From Taxawa tesnikishii (nom. ined.) (Eukaryota > Ascomycota > Dothideomycetes > Dothideales): a stretch of 64,000 nt of DNA. The notes under the pieces are model-generated. The model was not told the DNA's origin. It did no database searches and saw nothing but the letters and a program-made list of their open reading frames with translations. This document shows, piece after piece, positions 1 through 11,589 of the stretch. The stretch covers positions 372,001-436,000 of the forward strand of contig JAPDRO010000014.1 of NCBI GenBank assembly GCA_030247885.1, read 5' to 3'. Both the position numbers and the translations under genes were made by a program. Position 1 is the stretch's first letter; each line of letters opens with the position of its first letter.

Positions 1-327
1 CACCACATCCAATTAACACGAACCGCAGCCAAAGCACTCGAGCTTTTCATGATCCGCCTGATATCCGCCTCTGCCACCGTCGCCAAGAGCAAGGGCTCGA
101 AGCGGGTACTGGCCAATCACATGAAAGTCGCCGTCATGCAGGACGATCAGTTCGACAACCTGAGGGAGATTGTGGGCAAAGTTCCCGATGCTCCTACCAG
201 CAAAGCGGAAGACGACGACGAAGGCAGTGCCGATAACGCCGGAGGAACGGGCAAGAAGGGCAAGAAGAAAGCTGGTGGCGTCGGAGGTGGCAGGAGGAAA
301 CGGCGGAACAGCGATGACGAATCTTGA
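1..327 (+). CDS. BUR6: NC2-alpha (Dr1-associated corepressor, Bur6/DRAP1-like), 3' part only
   Basis: This is the C-terminal part of a CBF/NF-Y-type histone-fold protein. The frame gives AKALELFMIRLISASATVAK, then SKRVLANHMKVAV and FDNLREIVGKVPDAP, which is the alpha2-loop-alpha3 layout of NC2-alpha (Bur6 in yeast, DRAP1 in animals). After the fold comes an acidic stretch and a Gly/Lys/Arg-rich tail ending at a stop at 325-327. Family members pair with NC2-beta on TBP-bound promoters and repress or tune RNA polymerase II initiation in the nucleus. The 5' part lies outside the window. A branch-like TTAAC followed by CGCAG near base 28 could be an intron end, so the true exon may begin near base 29. 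The family call is fairly sure; the edge is not. Confidence 0.75.
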   Translation, partial: HHIQLTRTAAKALELFMIRLISASATVAKSKGSKRVLANHMKVAVMQDDQFDNLREIVGKVPDAPTSKAEDDDEGSADNAGGTGKKGKKKAGGVGGGRRKRRNSDDES

Positions 328-1379
328 ACACACCTCGCAGCTTTCACAGCGCAAGCTTCTGGCACCACCGAAACGAGGTTGTGCGGTTCTGAGATGGACT
401 TCTGCTCGATACAGCCATCAGCGGCACACTTGTGCGATCTGAGAACCGCGACTCTAGACGCAATCGCACGTTGCGCTGACGGTATTCAGCACAGTCAACT
501 GTGTTCGTCTGGTACCTTACCAGCACGATAGACTATCGACGATCGAGGCGATCCAGCAACAGCATAAGAGTTCGATAACCCTCATACCGCTTGCTGTCGG
601 ATGGCATCGGCTTTGGCTGGACCATTTGCTAACGTGGAGGGGTCCGACGATGATATACACTTCTACTTGAAACGAGATGAATCAACCACCACTTCTCACA
701 CCCACTAGCTTCTTGCCATTCGAATGATTGCATGAGAATTCCAGTCAATCTTGCAGCCCTTTACAGCCCTAGCAGGTAATCGTTGACAGCCTTGCTGTGT
801 CTCTCTCATGCACAAACACCACACGGCATTGCAACGTCCCGTCTGTCTCGGTTCCATGATCCACAGTATTACGGCTTAGTGTCCGTTACCAAAGAGCTTG
901 CACGTCTTTGGCTCATGTTGCTTGGCTCGCTGTCACTCCCTATCCTATGTTCTGCATGTCACAGGCCAACAAATCCACCAGATTCAAGCGCAACATGTCT
1001 GACTTGGTTCCGGTACGATGTACTCTCATACAGCTTCCTAATCGGGTTAGCTCCTCCCCGCCCCGCTTCTGGCTCTCTATCAAACATGCAGGTACGGCGA
1101 ACGCGGCGAACCTCGCCCGCCGAGCTTAAAGCACAACATCGTCCGAAAAGGTGGCCTTCTGGTTCCTTTCTCTCCACACTTTCCAGAATCGCTTACACCA
1201 GCTTCTCAACTGGAGCTCCTCGAGCCCTTATCCGGAAAGACAAGCGCGCCTGAGAGTGGGGATCGTATATATACTTTAAAGCACGCTTTCGAAAGCTTTA
1301 GGGAAAACAAGGTCTTCATAGTAACCCAAAGGACGGAAGGGGAAAAAAGAGGACCTGAGATCGCACGGCCTTGTTCGAG
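328..1379. other. Intergenic region between BUR6 and the M20 gene
   Basis: About 1 kb with no reading frame that resembles a protein on either strand. Open frames here overlap each other in several frames and have no start context or family motif. The right end holds the likely promoter of the M20 gene, including a TATATATA at 1266-1273. Confidence 0.5.
1266..1273 (+). promoter_or_regulatory. TATA-like element upstream of the M20 gene
   Basis: TATATATA lies 107 bp upstream of the ATG at 1380, with a purine-rich leader (GGAAGGGGAAAAAAGAGG) between. The position suits a core promoter, but it is a sequence match only. Confidence 0.35.
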
Positions 1380-2751
1380 ATGTCCCCGATCAGCAAAATC
1401 GTATCCGCCCACCGTCCCTCGTTGGACCAGTACATTCCACTCTACAAGCACCTGCACTCGCACCCGGAGCTCTCACACCAAGAATCCGCCACCGCGTCCA
1501 CCATCGCCTCCCGCCTGCACAAGATCAACCCGGACTTCGACATCCGAACCTCGATCGGCGGCCACGGCATCGCCGCCGTCCTTCGCCACGGCTCCGGCCC
1601 CACGGTGCTGCTGCGAGCCGACATGGACGCCCTGCCCGTGCTCGAGAAGACGGGTCTCGAGTACGCGAGCACGCACCGCATGAGGGACGACGGCGATGGG
1701 GTGGAGAAGCCGACCATGCACGCCTGCGGCCACGACATGCACGTGACCTCGCTGCTCGCGGCCGCCGAGCTCCTGACGTCCGCGAGGGACGAGTGGGGCG
1801 GCACGCTCTTGCTGATTTTCCAACCGGCCGAGGAGCGTGGCGCTGGCGCGCAGAGGATGGTGGATGATGGGCTCTACGACAAGGTGCCGGTTCCCGACGT
1901 CGTGCTCGGGGGCCATGTCATGCCGTACCGTGCTGGCACGATCGGGACGAAGCGCGGTTTGATGGCGAGCGCGGCGGACAGTATGAAGGTGACGCTGTAT
2001 GGGAGGGGCGGACATGCGAGTCAACCGCATCGGTTGATCGACCCCGTCGTCATGGCTGCTTCCACGGTGGTCAGGTTGCAGACGATTGTGAGCAGGGAGG
2101 TCGATCCGGCTGATACTGCCGTGGTGACCTGCGGAAGTATCGTAGCCGGTGATGCCGAGAATGTCGTCGCTGATAACGCGACGTTGAAGTTGAACGTGAG
2201 GACCATTACCCCTGACACGAGAAAGAGAGTCCTTGGCAGCGTGGAGAGGATCGTCAAGGCGGAGAGTTGGGCGAGCGGTGCGCCGGAGGAGCCGAAGTTT
2301 GAGAGAACGAGCGGATTCCCGTTCACGTTCAATGATGACGAGGTTACGGCCAAGCTGGAGGAGAGCTTTGGCGAGCATTTTGACGTCGGGAAGGAAGGTT
2401 ATACCAACGATGCTCCTAGGCTATCGGGCAGCGAGGACTTCAGTATCCTGGGTGAGCGAACATCCGTACTCTGCATGTTCTGCGCTGAAATGGCGGTACT
2501 AACTGAGTACAGGCACGGCCGTGGGCAAGCCTTGTTCGTTCTGGATATACGGTGGCACCGATCCCGAGCTATGGGATAAGGCGGAGAAGGAGGGTAGGCT
2601 GACGGAAGACATACCCATCAACCACAGCGCATATTTCGCCCCGGTCATCATGCCGACCTTGCAGATTGCGACGGATGCGTATGCTGTGGCAGCGCTGACG
2701 TGGTTGGGAAAGGGGTTTGAATTGGTAGTCCATTCCAGTTCGGTTGTATGA
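1380..2751 (+). CDS. M20-family amidohydrolase/peptidase (two exons)
   Basis: A 436-residue M20D-type metal-dependent amidohydrolase of the hippurate/IAA-amino-acid hydrolase kind. Visible motifs: LLRADMDALPV (catalytic Asp region), HACGHDMH (metal-binding Cys/His), FQPAEERGAGA (catalytic and metal Glu pair), GGHVMPYRAG, the dimerisation-domain GRGGHASQPH, and the C-terminal GSEDFSILG metal site. One 61-nt intron (2452-2512, GTGAGC...TACAG, branch TACTAAC) sits directly after that motif. It joins in frame to TAVGKPCSFWIYGG. The start is the ATG at 1380; an upstream in-frame TTG is not needed. Members hydrolyse N-acyl or N-aromatic amino-acid conjugates in the cytosol; the substrate here cannot be read from sequence. 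The frame is intact throughout. Confidence 0.92.
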
Positions 2752-3011
2752 GAGTATACTGCTGTCACTGCTGTGATACGTCGATGTCGAGAAGGCCATG
2801 CCAACTGCCAACCCTGTGGCCGAGATTTTCGAGATCATACCGCATCTCCAGGCCGCTGCAGCTCATGATTGCGTCCACGACAGCTCGCACGCATCAACAG
2901 GTTCAATGCAGGATCCAGTGAAGGCCAGAGTGGTCCAGCACGCCTTTCTGGACGTCGTTGACATAACGGTGAGTCAATATGCCTGTTCCGGGGCGAAGGC
3001 CTCAGAGCGCA

Positions 3012-5485
3012 CTAGATTAGATCAATCGTCGCTTCGCGGAAACCGCTCAGCCATTCGCTTTTGGCAACTTCACTGTTCGACCACTCTACTTTTACGAATC
3101 CCACTCGAGAGTAGGTACCTGGGCCTCGCGGTGAGAGAAGTAGCATGTAGTGGGAAGCAAAATCCTGGTATACCGCGTAGGTGCAGACCCAGAAACAGTC
3201 GGCTTGATGCGGGATTCCGCTTGTGTCCAGCCAGGAGTCACCCATCTTTAAACCTTTTCCATCGTAGATATTTCCGAAAGCATCAAAAGGGCGCTTTTAA
3301 GCAAGCCTTTAACCTTTATGGAACCCTTTGAAACCCGACCGAACTCGTCATCATCCTGGTACCTAAGGCTCACAAGTTTTAGTTCAAACTTTGTGGTGAT
3401 GTATTTTCCGTATACATCGTTCATGAGTTCGAAAGGCCAATGGACACGGACATCTTGTGATGCCCATGACCACGACGGGCACCTGTAATCTGGGTTCGAC
3501 GGGCACTTCACGACCACTTTCCAACACAGGCCAACATGCAGAGCCATTACCGAGTCGTCCCAAAGACCCGCTAGATAGCGCAGAGAGAAGACTTTGGCTG
3601 TCAGTCTAGCTACGCCAGAGATCGCCACAAGTTTGTCGGATGGTACAGTCAAGAGTCTCTGGGAATAGTCTTGCTCCATGAAGCTGTACCACCGACAGGC
3701 TCCTGAAACGACCCAAAGTCTCTGTATTCGCCGGCAAACGGTTCTCGCAGCCGGCTCAACCACCAATGGTTCAACGGTACACCATTGTAGAGAATCGGAA
3801 ACCCACTTTCAGAGAGGGTGGTTTCGTGGCACTCCCACATGAGCTCTCCTTGCGTATAATGTAAGATCCGCGTCGAGAGCAACCGTTCTTGCCACGCCCA
3901 CCCTCGCCGATGAAGCGGAGAGTTTCGTATCAGATCGGGGAGCCTGAAACGTGGCCCCGTGGGGTGGCCATGGATGCATAAAGATATAGGTTGCTCCCAG
4001 AGCCGTCTTCCAAGGTCGAGGAAAGTCTAAGAAGAGGTATGAAAGAAGTGACACCCTGACCTTTTTGGTTGAAGCAACCGGCATCTGAATGGTCTCCGAG
4101 ATCCGCCGCGATCGTCAGCGCCGATTGGGAGTAAACAGCACCCATTTTGGCAGATTCCGCAGCCCAGTCCTCTGTCGAATCCTGGATGATGCATAGCGCA
4201 TCTATCCAGATGTATCGGAATCCCAATTCTCTGGTGATCTTAATGGCATCCTGTAAGGTCCGAGGAAGACGATGGTATTCGATTCTTGATGTATGGCGGG
4301 CAATCGAACCCTTCCTCGTAGTGTGTTCGAGATCTGGGTTGTGCCCCCAGCAATAACTCAGAGCAACGTAGCGAAATGACTTTTCAGCCTTGATAAGTCG
4401 AGCATCTTCGCACGATGACCCGAAGGCTAGGACATCCAAAAGTCTAGCCGGACCTACGTTGGATCCATAAGAAGCTTGAAAACTTAGACGTGACCGTGAG
4501 CAGTCTACATGCGTTGAGCACATGTTGATCCACGATCTAGCTGTTTCGAACGAGTCTGACGAGGCGGTTGTGGTTAGCCCTTTCCAAACGCACACACCTC
4601 GAGGGACAGCAGGATCTTCTGATGGATCATTAGACCTCAGGCCACTGTACAATGGGTTGATGGGCTTACCGTCATAAGAGTAGACAGGAAAATCAAGTGT
4701 CTCGTCACCGTATCTGATTCGTAAACATGACACTAGACCACGGCCTAGCAACTTCAGACTGCAGTACAATTGATCCTGTCTGTCGGTCCTCCAACGAACC
4801 CATTGGTACATCGGCGAGCACAAATCGCAGGTCTTTGCACTCCTCTCCAAGGCATCCGGAGACGACGCATGCTTGTAGCCACCGGGAGCTGTCAAGGATT
4901 CAATGTTGATTCCAAGGCAAAGTTCGCAGAGTTTAGCCTGAGCTGGCCCAGCTTCACGGGTGGCCGTCCCCTGTACCGTTCTGGGGAGTCATTGTGTGAG
5001 GTAAAACCCGACATTCGGTGAAGGGTACGGTTGTTCTCTCCGATGCCTTCTTCGTCTTCACTGGTGTCAAATTGGTCAATGGCAAATTCATGATCTCCGC
5101 CATTTGCGCTTCGATCCGCAACAACTCCGTCAGAGCGATCAGTAGCTTTAGTGTTGCCACCCTCACCAGCGACATCTTTCAAATGTCTGGCACTGGTAGG
5201 ATGTTTCTCTTCGTTCAACCCGTTCTTGGTTCCCTTCACGGCAGTTCCTGGAACCCTTTCTGGTTGTGCGATGGCCACGGCAGTAGGCACCTCTCCGGCG
5301 AAACTTCCACATGAATCCAAGCCAATTGCACTGCTGTGATGGCCAGCGACATTCCCGTGAGCCTTAACTTCTCTAGCGTCGCTTTTGATGTCTGTGGTGG
5401 AATCTTCTGCTTTCCATTGCGCATCCACGTTTCCACCCCGCCACGCCCTACCTTTCTTCGAGAAACGATCAAGCAGTCTCTTCAT
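3012..5485 (-). CDS. HET-domain (heterokaryon incompatibility) protein, frame interrupted
   Basis: The minus strand reads, in order: a charged N-terminal segment beginning MKRLLDRFSKK; a Cys-rich lead-in (LCELCLGINIESL, SAKTCDLC); and the three HET blocks, FRYVALSYCWG, LPRTLQDAIKITRELGFRYIWIDALCIIQDS and, after a spacer, HRRGWAWQERLLSTRILHY. It closes with the usual C-terminal parts (SDKLVAISGVARL, YRCPSWSWAS, a late GTYSRVGFV strand). The family mediates non-self recognition and programmed cell death on hyphal fusion. Parts of the protein lie in different frames, about four interruptions in all, and some at the 5' end could be introns. Other genes here show the same kind of break, so an assembly cause is as likely as true decay. 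The HET identity is firm; whether it is functional is unknown. Confidence 0.82.
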
Positions 5486-6021
5486 TAGTGGAGGATATCT
5501 GCTTTGCCTTGGAAGGTGTAGAGCGTATCTCGCTGCACACCTTTCTATGAGTGTAAGGCTGAGATCGGGTTGAGCCCGATGGCGGCGGCCTTAAAACGCC
5601 ATGATTGGTTCGAAAGCGCCACATATTACTGTGACCTTGCATAAGTTTTATGCAGTGTACGATGAAGCAGGACTCGGCCAGAGAAACGTATCATAAGATT
5701 TAGGTACGACACGCCGGTACGACATCGACTTGGCTGAGCGGAGAATAGTCGCGAAGGAGAAGGACAGATTGGTAGAATTGGGCAAGCCGAACTTTAGCGA
5801 GTGCGACAGTCTTGGCACCCAGTCGCTTCCGTAATGGTTCAGATAAAACAATCGCATTTTGGGTATATCTTTAATGCATGCGGACTAAGCACAATGTAAA
5901 CACCACAACACCGTGATGCTAAGCCTTCATCCATCACCAATAAACCCTAAGGCTCCTGTGTGTCCTTATGTCCGAATGAACGCCGGCCATGCACATTTCC
6001 GTATCCGCTGCAGGGACCCCA
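5486..6021. other. Intergenic region between HET and TFIIE-alpha genes
   Basis: Contains the presumed promoter of the minus-strand HET gene and the 3' flank of the minus-strand TFIIE-alpha gene. I see no supported coding or RNA feature. Confidence 0.4.
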
Positions 6022-7392
6022 TCAGACATCCTCAAAGTCAAGTTCGTCCTCATCAGAATCCGCGTCTTTTGCCGCCTCCGTTGCAGGCTTAGCATCCGTC
6101 GCTTTCGTGCCATTGGTAGCCGCAGAACCATCCAACCGCATTCTCTTGGTCTCTCTCTCGTCGTCCGTTGCGTTACTCGAGACCGCACCTGATGAGGGTG
6201 TGGGAGCAGTAGTCGGTTTCACCGCTGGGGTACTCGTGCCGTTACTCGTCACCATAACGGTAGGCACAGCAACATCTTCAAAGTCGTCCTCGTCATCATC
6301 GTCCTCCTCTTCCTCCTCTGCCAGCTTCGCCGCCTCCCTCTCCTGCGCCGCCTTGAGCTCTCTCCAGTACTCGTCCATGAGCGCGCTATCCCCGTCAATC
6401 TTACTCCTCTTTTCATCCTCCATCTCTGTGGTACCAGCTGGGAGTCCCAGATGTGCATTCCGTGCCGCCTGCTCCGCCGCTTCCTTTGCACCCACGCTCG
6501 TGATGGCGCCGTTGATGGTACTGCGGCTAATCCAATCGGGGAGCATGTTCTGAGCCGCCTTCTCGCGCTTCTTTGCCGCTTCATCGAGTTCCTCGACCGG
6601 TCCCTCTGAGACGCTGACGCTGATCTTTTCTGGCTGTATGACGAGACCCTTTGTGCTTGCGAGCGACTGCTTTGTGCTTTCAACATATATCGTCTCTGTT
6701 TTTGGTCCCGGGTTGGACTCGGAGCGCTGGATATCCACCTTCAATGCTAGCGCCTCGTCGAAATTGTTTTCGGGAACGTTCGTGGAGTCTATTTGCCGCA
6801 TCAAGGCCACAATCTTGGATAGTTGATCGTTCATGCGCTTCATGCTCTCGTTCTCGGCAGGCCCTTCGTTCTCCTCGATCGGATTCAGCACGTGTCCGCA
6901 TTTGTGACAAAGAAATCCTTCCATGCTGATGTTGTCCATGACCTCTAGCTCCGTGTATGTGCTCTTGCATCGCGGGCATATTAGGTCTTTCTTCTCCGTC
7001 GTCGGTGCACCTAAACTCTCAATGTGCCTGCTGAGCTTCCACAGCTTGAATTTTAGACTATCTATCGCATGGTGGAAGTGCAGGTAGTACCAATCCCTGT
7101 TGATAATTCGCTCCTTGGGCTGCTGACCGTCTTTGCCACTGTTGAATGATATCGATCCACCGGCATCTTGTCGTTTCTCCCCACGAGTATGTACGTCCAG
7201 CATGCCGTCTTCGCGCAGTTTTCCGCAGAGCTTGCGCAGGTACTTGGTCTGCATCCCTAGGATATGTGCGAGATCACCGTCGGGGAGAGTGCTGTGGAGA
7301 CATAGCGCGTCTATTACGAGAACATGTTCGGTGGTGTAGAAGGCGCGGGCGGTGGTGCGGAGGAGAGTTTTGGCGAGGCTCATGCCATCCAT
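6022..7392 (-). CDS. TFA1: Transcription initiation factor IIE subunit alpha
   Basis: A single-exon frame of 456 residues. The N-terminal winged-helix half (about residues 1-110) shows SLAKTLLRTTARAFYT, LPDGDLAHILGMQTKYLRKL and the RDWYYLHFHHAIDSLKFKLW block typical of TFIIE-alpha. A Cys4 zinc ribbon follows (CPRCKSTYTELE...FLCHKCGHVL, about residues 140-170). The C-terminal half is acidic (EEEEEDDDDEDDFEDV) and ends DSDEDELDFEDV, as in the family. TFIIE-alpha recruits and regulates TFIIH in the RNA polymerase II preinitiation complex in the nucleus. The start is the ATG at 7392, which gives MDGMSLAKTLL; the second Met is also possible. No frame problem is seen. Confidence 0.95.
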   Translation of the reverse strand: MDGMSLAKTLLRTTARAFYTTEHVLVIDALCLHSTLPDGDLAHILGMQTKYLRKLCGKLREDGMLDVHTRGEKRQDAGGSISFNSGKDGQQPKERIINRDWYYLHFHHAIDSLKFKLWKLSRHIESLGAPTTEKKDLICPRCKSTYTELEVMDNISMEGFLCHKCGHVLNPIEENEGPAENESMKRMNDQLSKIVALMRQIDSTNVPENNFDEALALKVDIQRSESNPGPKTETIYVESTKQSLASTKGLVIQPEKISVSVSEGPVEELDEAAKKREKAAQNMLPDWISRSTINGAITSVGAKEAAEQAARNAHLGLPAGTTEMEDEKRSKIDGDSALMDEYWRELKAAQEREAAKLAEEEEEDDDDEDDFEDVAVPTVMVTSNGTSTPAVKPTTAPTPSSGAVSSNATDDERETKRMRLDGSAATNGTKATDAKPATEAAKDADSDEDELDFEDV

Positions 7393-7863
7393 ATTGACGG
7401 ATGTTGTGGGTGGCCCTTAGTTCTTTGGCAAGTAGAGACCTCTCCGAAGCAAAGGTCCGTGTGTATCGTAGTGGTGAGTGCTCGAGGGTACGGTCGCCTG
7501 GTTCTTCGACGTTGATGGTCAGACCTGCCGGAAGATGTGCACAAAAGACAAAGGCCGATTGATAGAAAATAGCAAAGAAGCAGTTGAAGCTAACGTTACA
7601 AGATTACAAGAGGAAAAGACAGAAGCATAACATGCGGAAGATGGCAGTGAAGGTATTGTCTTCTAGTTCAGGTGAAGCACAAGTGAAGCTTCCCGGGGTG
7701 TAGCTCTGTAGGGCTGATGGCGGCGGACGCTTATGCGGGGCTCGCGGGAGTTAATGCGTGCCAAGAATGGATCGAGATAGGAATTCTCTCTCGTTGCAGC
7801 ATCCAGCATACTTGATAAGATTTCCATATCAGGAAAGACGTCAATGAAGGCTTGTTGGACACG
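7393..7863. other. Divergent promoter region TFIIE-alpha / PUS1
   Basis: A 471-bp gap between two divergently transcribed housekeeping genes, so it probably holds both promoters. No clear TATA element or other motif is called. Confidence 0.4.
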
Positions 7864-10031
7864 ATGCAGGAGGTCAAGGATACTTCAATCGCTGCCCCGG
7901 AGCCAGCGCAGCCCAGTGACTCGGCAGCAGCTCCGTCAAATGCAGACAGTGCCCGCGATGGGAGCTCTAACAACGACAGAAAGCGCAAAAGATTCGAGAA
8001 TGACGGCGGAAAGCATGGCCGTGGCGGTAAGAAGCGCGATATGGGGCGCAAGGAGAAGTTCACAAAGGAGTACGTCTCTTGCGATGTGTGCGCTTTCGCC
8101 CATAGTCTTCGTCCTTCCGCTGACTTACCAAGAAACTATGTAGACCGCCGTACGCGCAATGCTGAGGAGAAGGCGAAACGTGAGGCTCAGGGAAAGACTG
8201 GTAACGGTGTGCTTCCGGACGCTTTTCCTGAGGAAGAAATTGCGGCAGAGGATCGCAAGCCGAAGAGGAAGGTGGCCGTTCTGGTTGGCTACAGCGGTAC
8301 TGGCTACAAGGGAATGCAAATGTACGCGCGCCTCTTCCACCATTCCCCGTCTATCTCGTAGTCGCTGACGAAACATAGATCCCCGACAGAGAAGACCATC
8401 GAAGGTGACCTTTTCACCGCATTCGTCAAAGCCGGCGCAATCTCCAAGGCCAATGCCGATGACCCAAAGAAATCAGGACTTGTACGTTGCGCAAGGACAG
8501 ATAAGGGTGTACACGCAGCAGGAAACATGATCTCTCTTAAGCTGATTATTGAGGACCCGGATATCGTCAAGAAGATCAATGAGCACCTGTCTCCACAAAT
8601 CAGAGTCTGGGGCATTGAGAGGACAATCGGCAGCTTCAGTTGCTACCAGGCTTGCGACAGCCGATGGTACGAGTACCTGATCCCTTCGCATGCGTTCCTT
8701 CCACCTCATCCCAGTAGCTGGCTTGCGAACACTTTGAAGGAGGTGGCAGATGAGGCCGGTGACACCGAAGGCTACGAGTCACGGCAGGAGGAAGTCAAAG
8801 ATTTCTGGGAAGAGGTGGAAGAGAAGGACATCAAGCCTATCCTGGAAAGTCTGGATGACGATATCCGCGAACTGGTCGCCAAGGCCCTCTACGAGACGAC
8901 AGACACGAACCCGGATGTTGAAGATGGGCAGAGCAATCCTCTTGCAGAAGAAACTGCAGACATCGATCCGCCGGTCAAACTTGCACAACCAGCAAAAGAC
9001 GCTAACGTGGACATGGAAACGACTGAGACCGCCGCCATCATTGTTAAGGATCCGGCACTGGAGAAGCCAGCCGCTGCACAGGAAGAGATCCAACCTGGAG
9101 ATGATGCGAACACATCTGTTGACCCACTGGCCGAATCTTCGACCTCCCTTCCTTCCGCGCCTTCAGCAGACGTAGACGCGGAGAAGGTGGCCGCCTTTAT
9201 CTCAAAACACGGCATGACCCTCGACCAAAAGAAACGTCTCGACTCTGCCATCAAGACGCTCAGACGCGCCTACGACTCTGCGAAACGCCGTTACCGCACT
9301 CCCGAAGTCCGCATCAAGCGCATCCAGTCCGCTCTCAGCCTGTACGAAGGCAACGCGCGCAATTTCCACAATTACACCATTCTCAAAACCTACAAAGACC
9401 CATCGTCGAAGCGCACGATCAAATCATTTGTAGTTAACCCGAAGCCCATCATCATTAATGGTACCGAATGGCTGAGCATGAAAGTGCACGGGCAGAGCTT
9501 CATGATGCATCAGATTCGGAAGATGGTGGGTATGATGACTCTCCTCGTACGTTGTGGCGCCGACGTCAACCGGATAAAAGACAGTTACGGACCGGACAAG
9601 TTTTCGATTCCGAAGGTGCCAGGGCTGGGACTGCTCTTGGAGAGACCGGTGTTTGACAGCTACAACGAACTCCAGGCGACCAAGCATGGGAGGGAGAAAC
9701 TGGATTTTGGCAAGTTTGAGACGGAGATGGAGGAGTTCAAGCAGAGGGAGATCTATCAGAGAATATTTTCCGAGGAGGAGAGAGATAACACGTGAGTTGT
9801 TTGACGTGGTGATTGCTGTGGAGAGGGAGGGAAGTTGACCGGTACAGGTTCCATCAATTTTTCAACCATGTCGATAACTACAAGGAGAGACACTTCTTGT
9901 GGGTTACATCGAAAGGCATCGAAGCTACGAAGGGGCCGGCTGTGAGCAAGGAAGAGGGTTCGAACGAGAGCGCTAAGCTCGCTGTTGAAAGCGACGATGA
10001 GGCCAAGGCAGGTGGAGAGGAGGAAAGTTGA
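7864..10031 (+). CDS. PUS1: tRNA pseudouridine synthase Pus1 (four exons)
   Basis: A TruA-family pseudouridine synthase of 663 residues. Landmarks: RKVAVLVGYSGTGYKGMQ, then RCARTDKGVHAAGNMISLK with the catalytic Asp, IRVWGIERTIGSFSC, SRWYEYLIP, GNARNFHNYT and SFMMHQIRKMVGMM. A long acidic, low-complexity insert (about residues 270-400) interrupts the catalytic domain; Pus1 relatives vary in length here. Introns are 8070-8132, 8322-8378 and 9792-9847, each GT...AG with a CTGAC-like branch site. The first is a multiple of three and reads through without a stop, so it is easy to miss. The exons sum to an exact multiple of three. Known members modify tRNAs (for example positions 27, 34, 36) and U2 snRNA, mainly in the nucleus. 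Confidence 0.93.
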
Positions 10032-10512
10032 GATAGGAGTGTAAGCGTGAAGTGCCTATGGCAGAGACAAGTCCTTTACTTCAGAAGCGCTTCATGGCTG
10101 GCCTACAAGACAAGCTGGGAAATCTCTCAATTACCACTGATACCCAGATCACAGTCATTGCTGGAGCATAGCTCGGGACCATTCATATCAATACCACGTT
10201 TCCTTCTGCGAAATCGTCTCAACTATCATTGCCGTGCGAGAGTGACATCACGGACCTCTCAGCGCCTTTACTAGCGGACACAGCGGGCGTATACAGTCGA
10301 CTCCTTCGTCTTTCTCTGCTCTCAAAGTGATGGAGGGACATACTGCCGCTCCTACAGATCGTCCACAGTCGGACAATGGCGACAACCGGCAGCGGAACCG
10401 TTAACAGCGGTCGGTGAAACCTCGGTGAGAGCGTCCAAGGTTCACACAATGGTCTTAGAGTTTCTGGGCCCTCCGCACCCCGACAGCAACAGCGTAACAG
10501 CTTCTTGTCGAT
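10032..10512. other. Intergenic region PUS1 - tRNA-Pro
   Basis: No supported gene. It holds the 3' flank of PUS1 and the upstream flank of the tRNA. Confidence 0.4.
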
Positions 10513-10600
10513 GGCCTGATGGTCTAGTGGTATGATTCTCGCTTTGGGTTCATATCAACTCGGTTGCAAGAGGCCCCGTGTTCGATCCACGGTCAGGCCC
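10513..10600 (+). tRNA. tRNA-Pro (anticodon UGG) with a 16-nt intron
   Basis: The acceptor stem GGCCTGA pairs perfectly with TCAGGCC (10593-10599), and the discriminator base is C. The A box reads TCTAGTGGTATG and the B box GTTCGATCC. The anticodon loop is TTTGG(G), with anticodon TGG at 10545-10547. An intron occupies 10549-10564, after position 37 as usual for nuclear tRNA introns. The mature RNA would be 72 nt. The anticodon stem CTCGC/GCAAG has one C-A mismatch. A TTTT follows at 10607. Confidence 0.93.
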
Positions 10601-11066
10601 ATCATCTTTTGCTTTTGCACAACGCCTTGTCTTGCATTGGATCTGCTCAGGAACAGCTTCTGCGACCGAACGACAGTGGAAGGTTTTATTCGATCGAGGG
10701 CAAAACATACCGCTGGAACATCGTACACTGTGGAATGCCGTGTTATGGGTCAATAAATGCATGTGGGGCAGGCTGTATTTCTTTAGATGAAATTGCTGTC
10801 TTCCTCTGGTTAGACGCATGCCATCTTCTATTGACTGGTCTTGTCGCTTCTGATTATGCGTTGGGCGTGGTTGGTGTGATGACCCTGGCAGTTCGTTGAA
10901 AGCGCTGTCTTCCATCTCTGCGGCTTGGTAGCCCGGCAGCTCGAACTTTGCAGGTCCGTCCAGCTCTAGTTACGCTCCCGATCCATCCTTCTCGTGCAGA
11001 TACGCGCCATCCGCTTCTGAAGACCGCAATATGGGTGACTTCCGGTCCCCTTGTTCCTGGGCTTCC
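10601..11066. other. Intergenic region after tRNA-Pro
   Basis: Several overlapping open frames on both strands, none with a start context or family motif. I see nothing else supportable. Confidence 0.35.
10607..10610 (+). terminator. Pol III oligo-T terminator of tRNA-Pro
   Basis: TTTT seven bases after the tRNA 3' end, with a second TTTT just downstream as back-up. Confidence 0.6.
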
Positions 11067-11335
11067 ATGGCGCCACCGATGTGAGTAATACTCCACTCTT
11101 GACCAGAGGGCCTTGTGAGTTATTGTAGCGGCAGCGTGACAAGAAGTCTAGCGTGAAAAGGTCGAGAAGATCGAAACTCCTGCAGCTCCCTGCTGAAGCA
11201 TCGTTTGATGAGAAATTGGCCAAGCTCAGGGAGCTCCACGGCTGGACCGGCTACGACACAAGCAAGACTGTCCCGCGACCAAGTCCCAAGAAGCGCAAGA
11301 CGACGGGTTCATCGAAGACCTACGACAACGCGTAG
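11067..11335 (+). CDS. Possible small basic two-exon protein
   Basis: An open stretch at 11129-11335 encodes a Lys/Arg-rich peptide (KRSRRSKLLQLPAEASFDEK, HGWTGYDTSKTVPRPSPKKR) ending in a stop. Directly upstream is a plausible 48-nt intron (11081-11128: GTGAGT donor, CTTGAC branch-like site, TTGTAG acceptor) preceded by ATGGCGCCACCGAT. The phases disagree by one base, as in many genes in this window, so the join is unproven. I recognise no family. The basic composition suggests a nuclear or ribosome-associated product, which is only a guess. Confidence 0.35.
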
Positions 11336-11589
11336 TGTTTGGGAGGAGTTCGAGGCGTCAGCGGCGTTGGAAGGGTGACTCAAGTGCTTAGCGGGCCTCC
11401 ACAGAAGTTGTGCATCGTTGTGTGCTGATCACACGGACGGAGCAAGGAAAGGGTTCGAACGTTACAGAACATGGGAGTTGCAATAGCTCCCAAAGCATTT
11501 CCTCCACTACCACAAGCATACGAACACCTTAGATGCAACAGTTCGTGACCCGTATACCCAGCGCCGTGCAAAACGTCTATGTATCCCTC

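Noticed and set aside
783-1253. 156-residue plus-strand open frame upstream of the M20 gene
   Set aside because: No ATG in good context, overlapping frames on both strands, and no motif; it looks like chance openness in GC-rich sequence.
1473-2378. 301-residue minus-strand frame inside the M20 gene
   Set aside because: It is the mirror of a strongly conserved coding sequence and has Arg/His-rich shadow composition.
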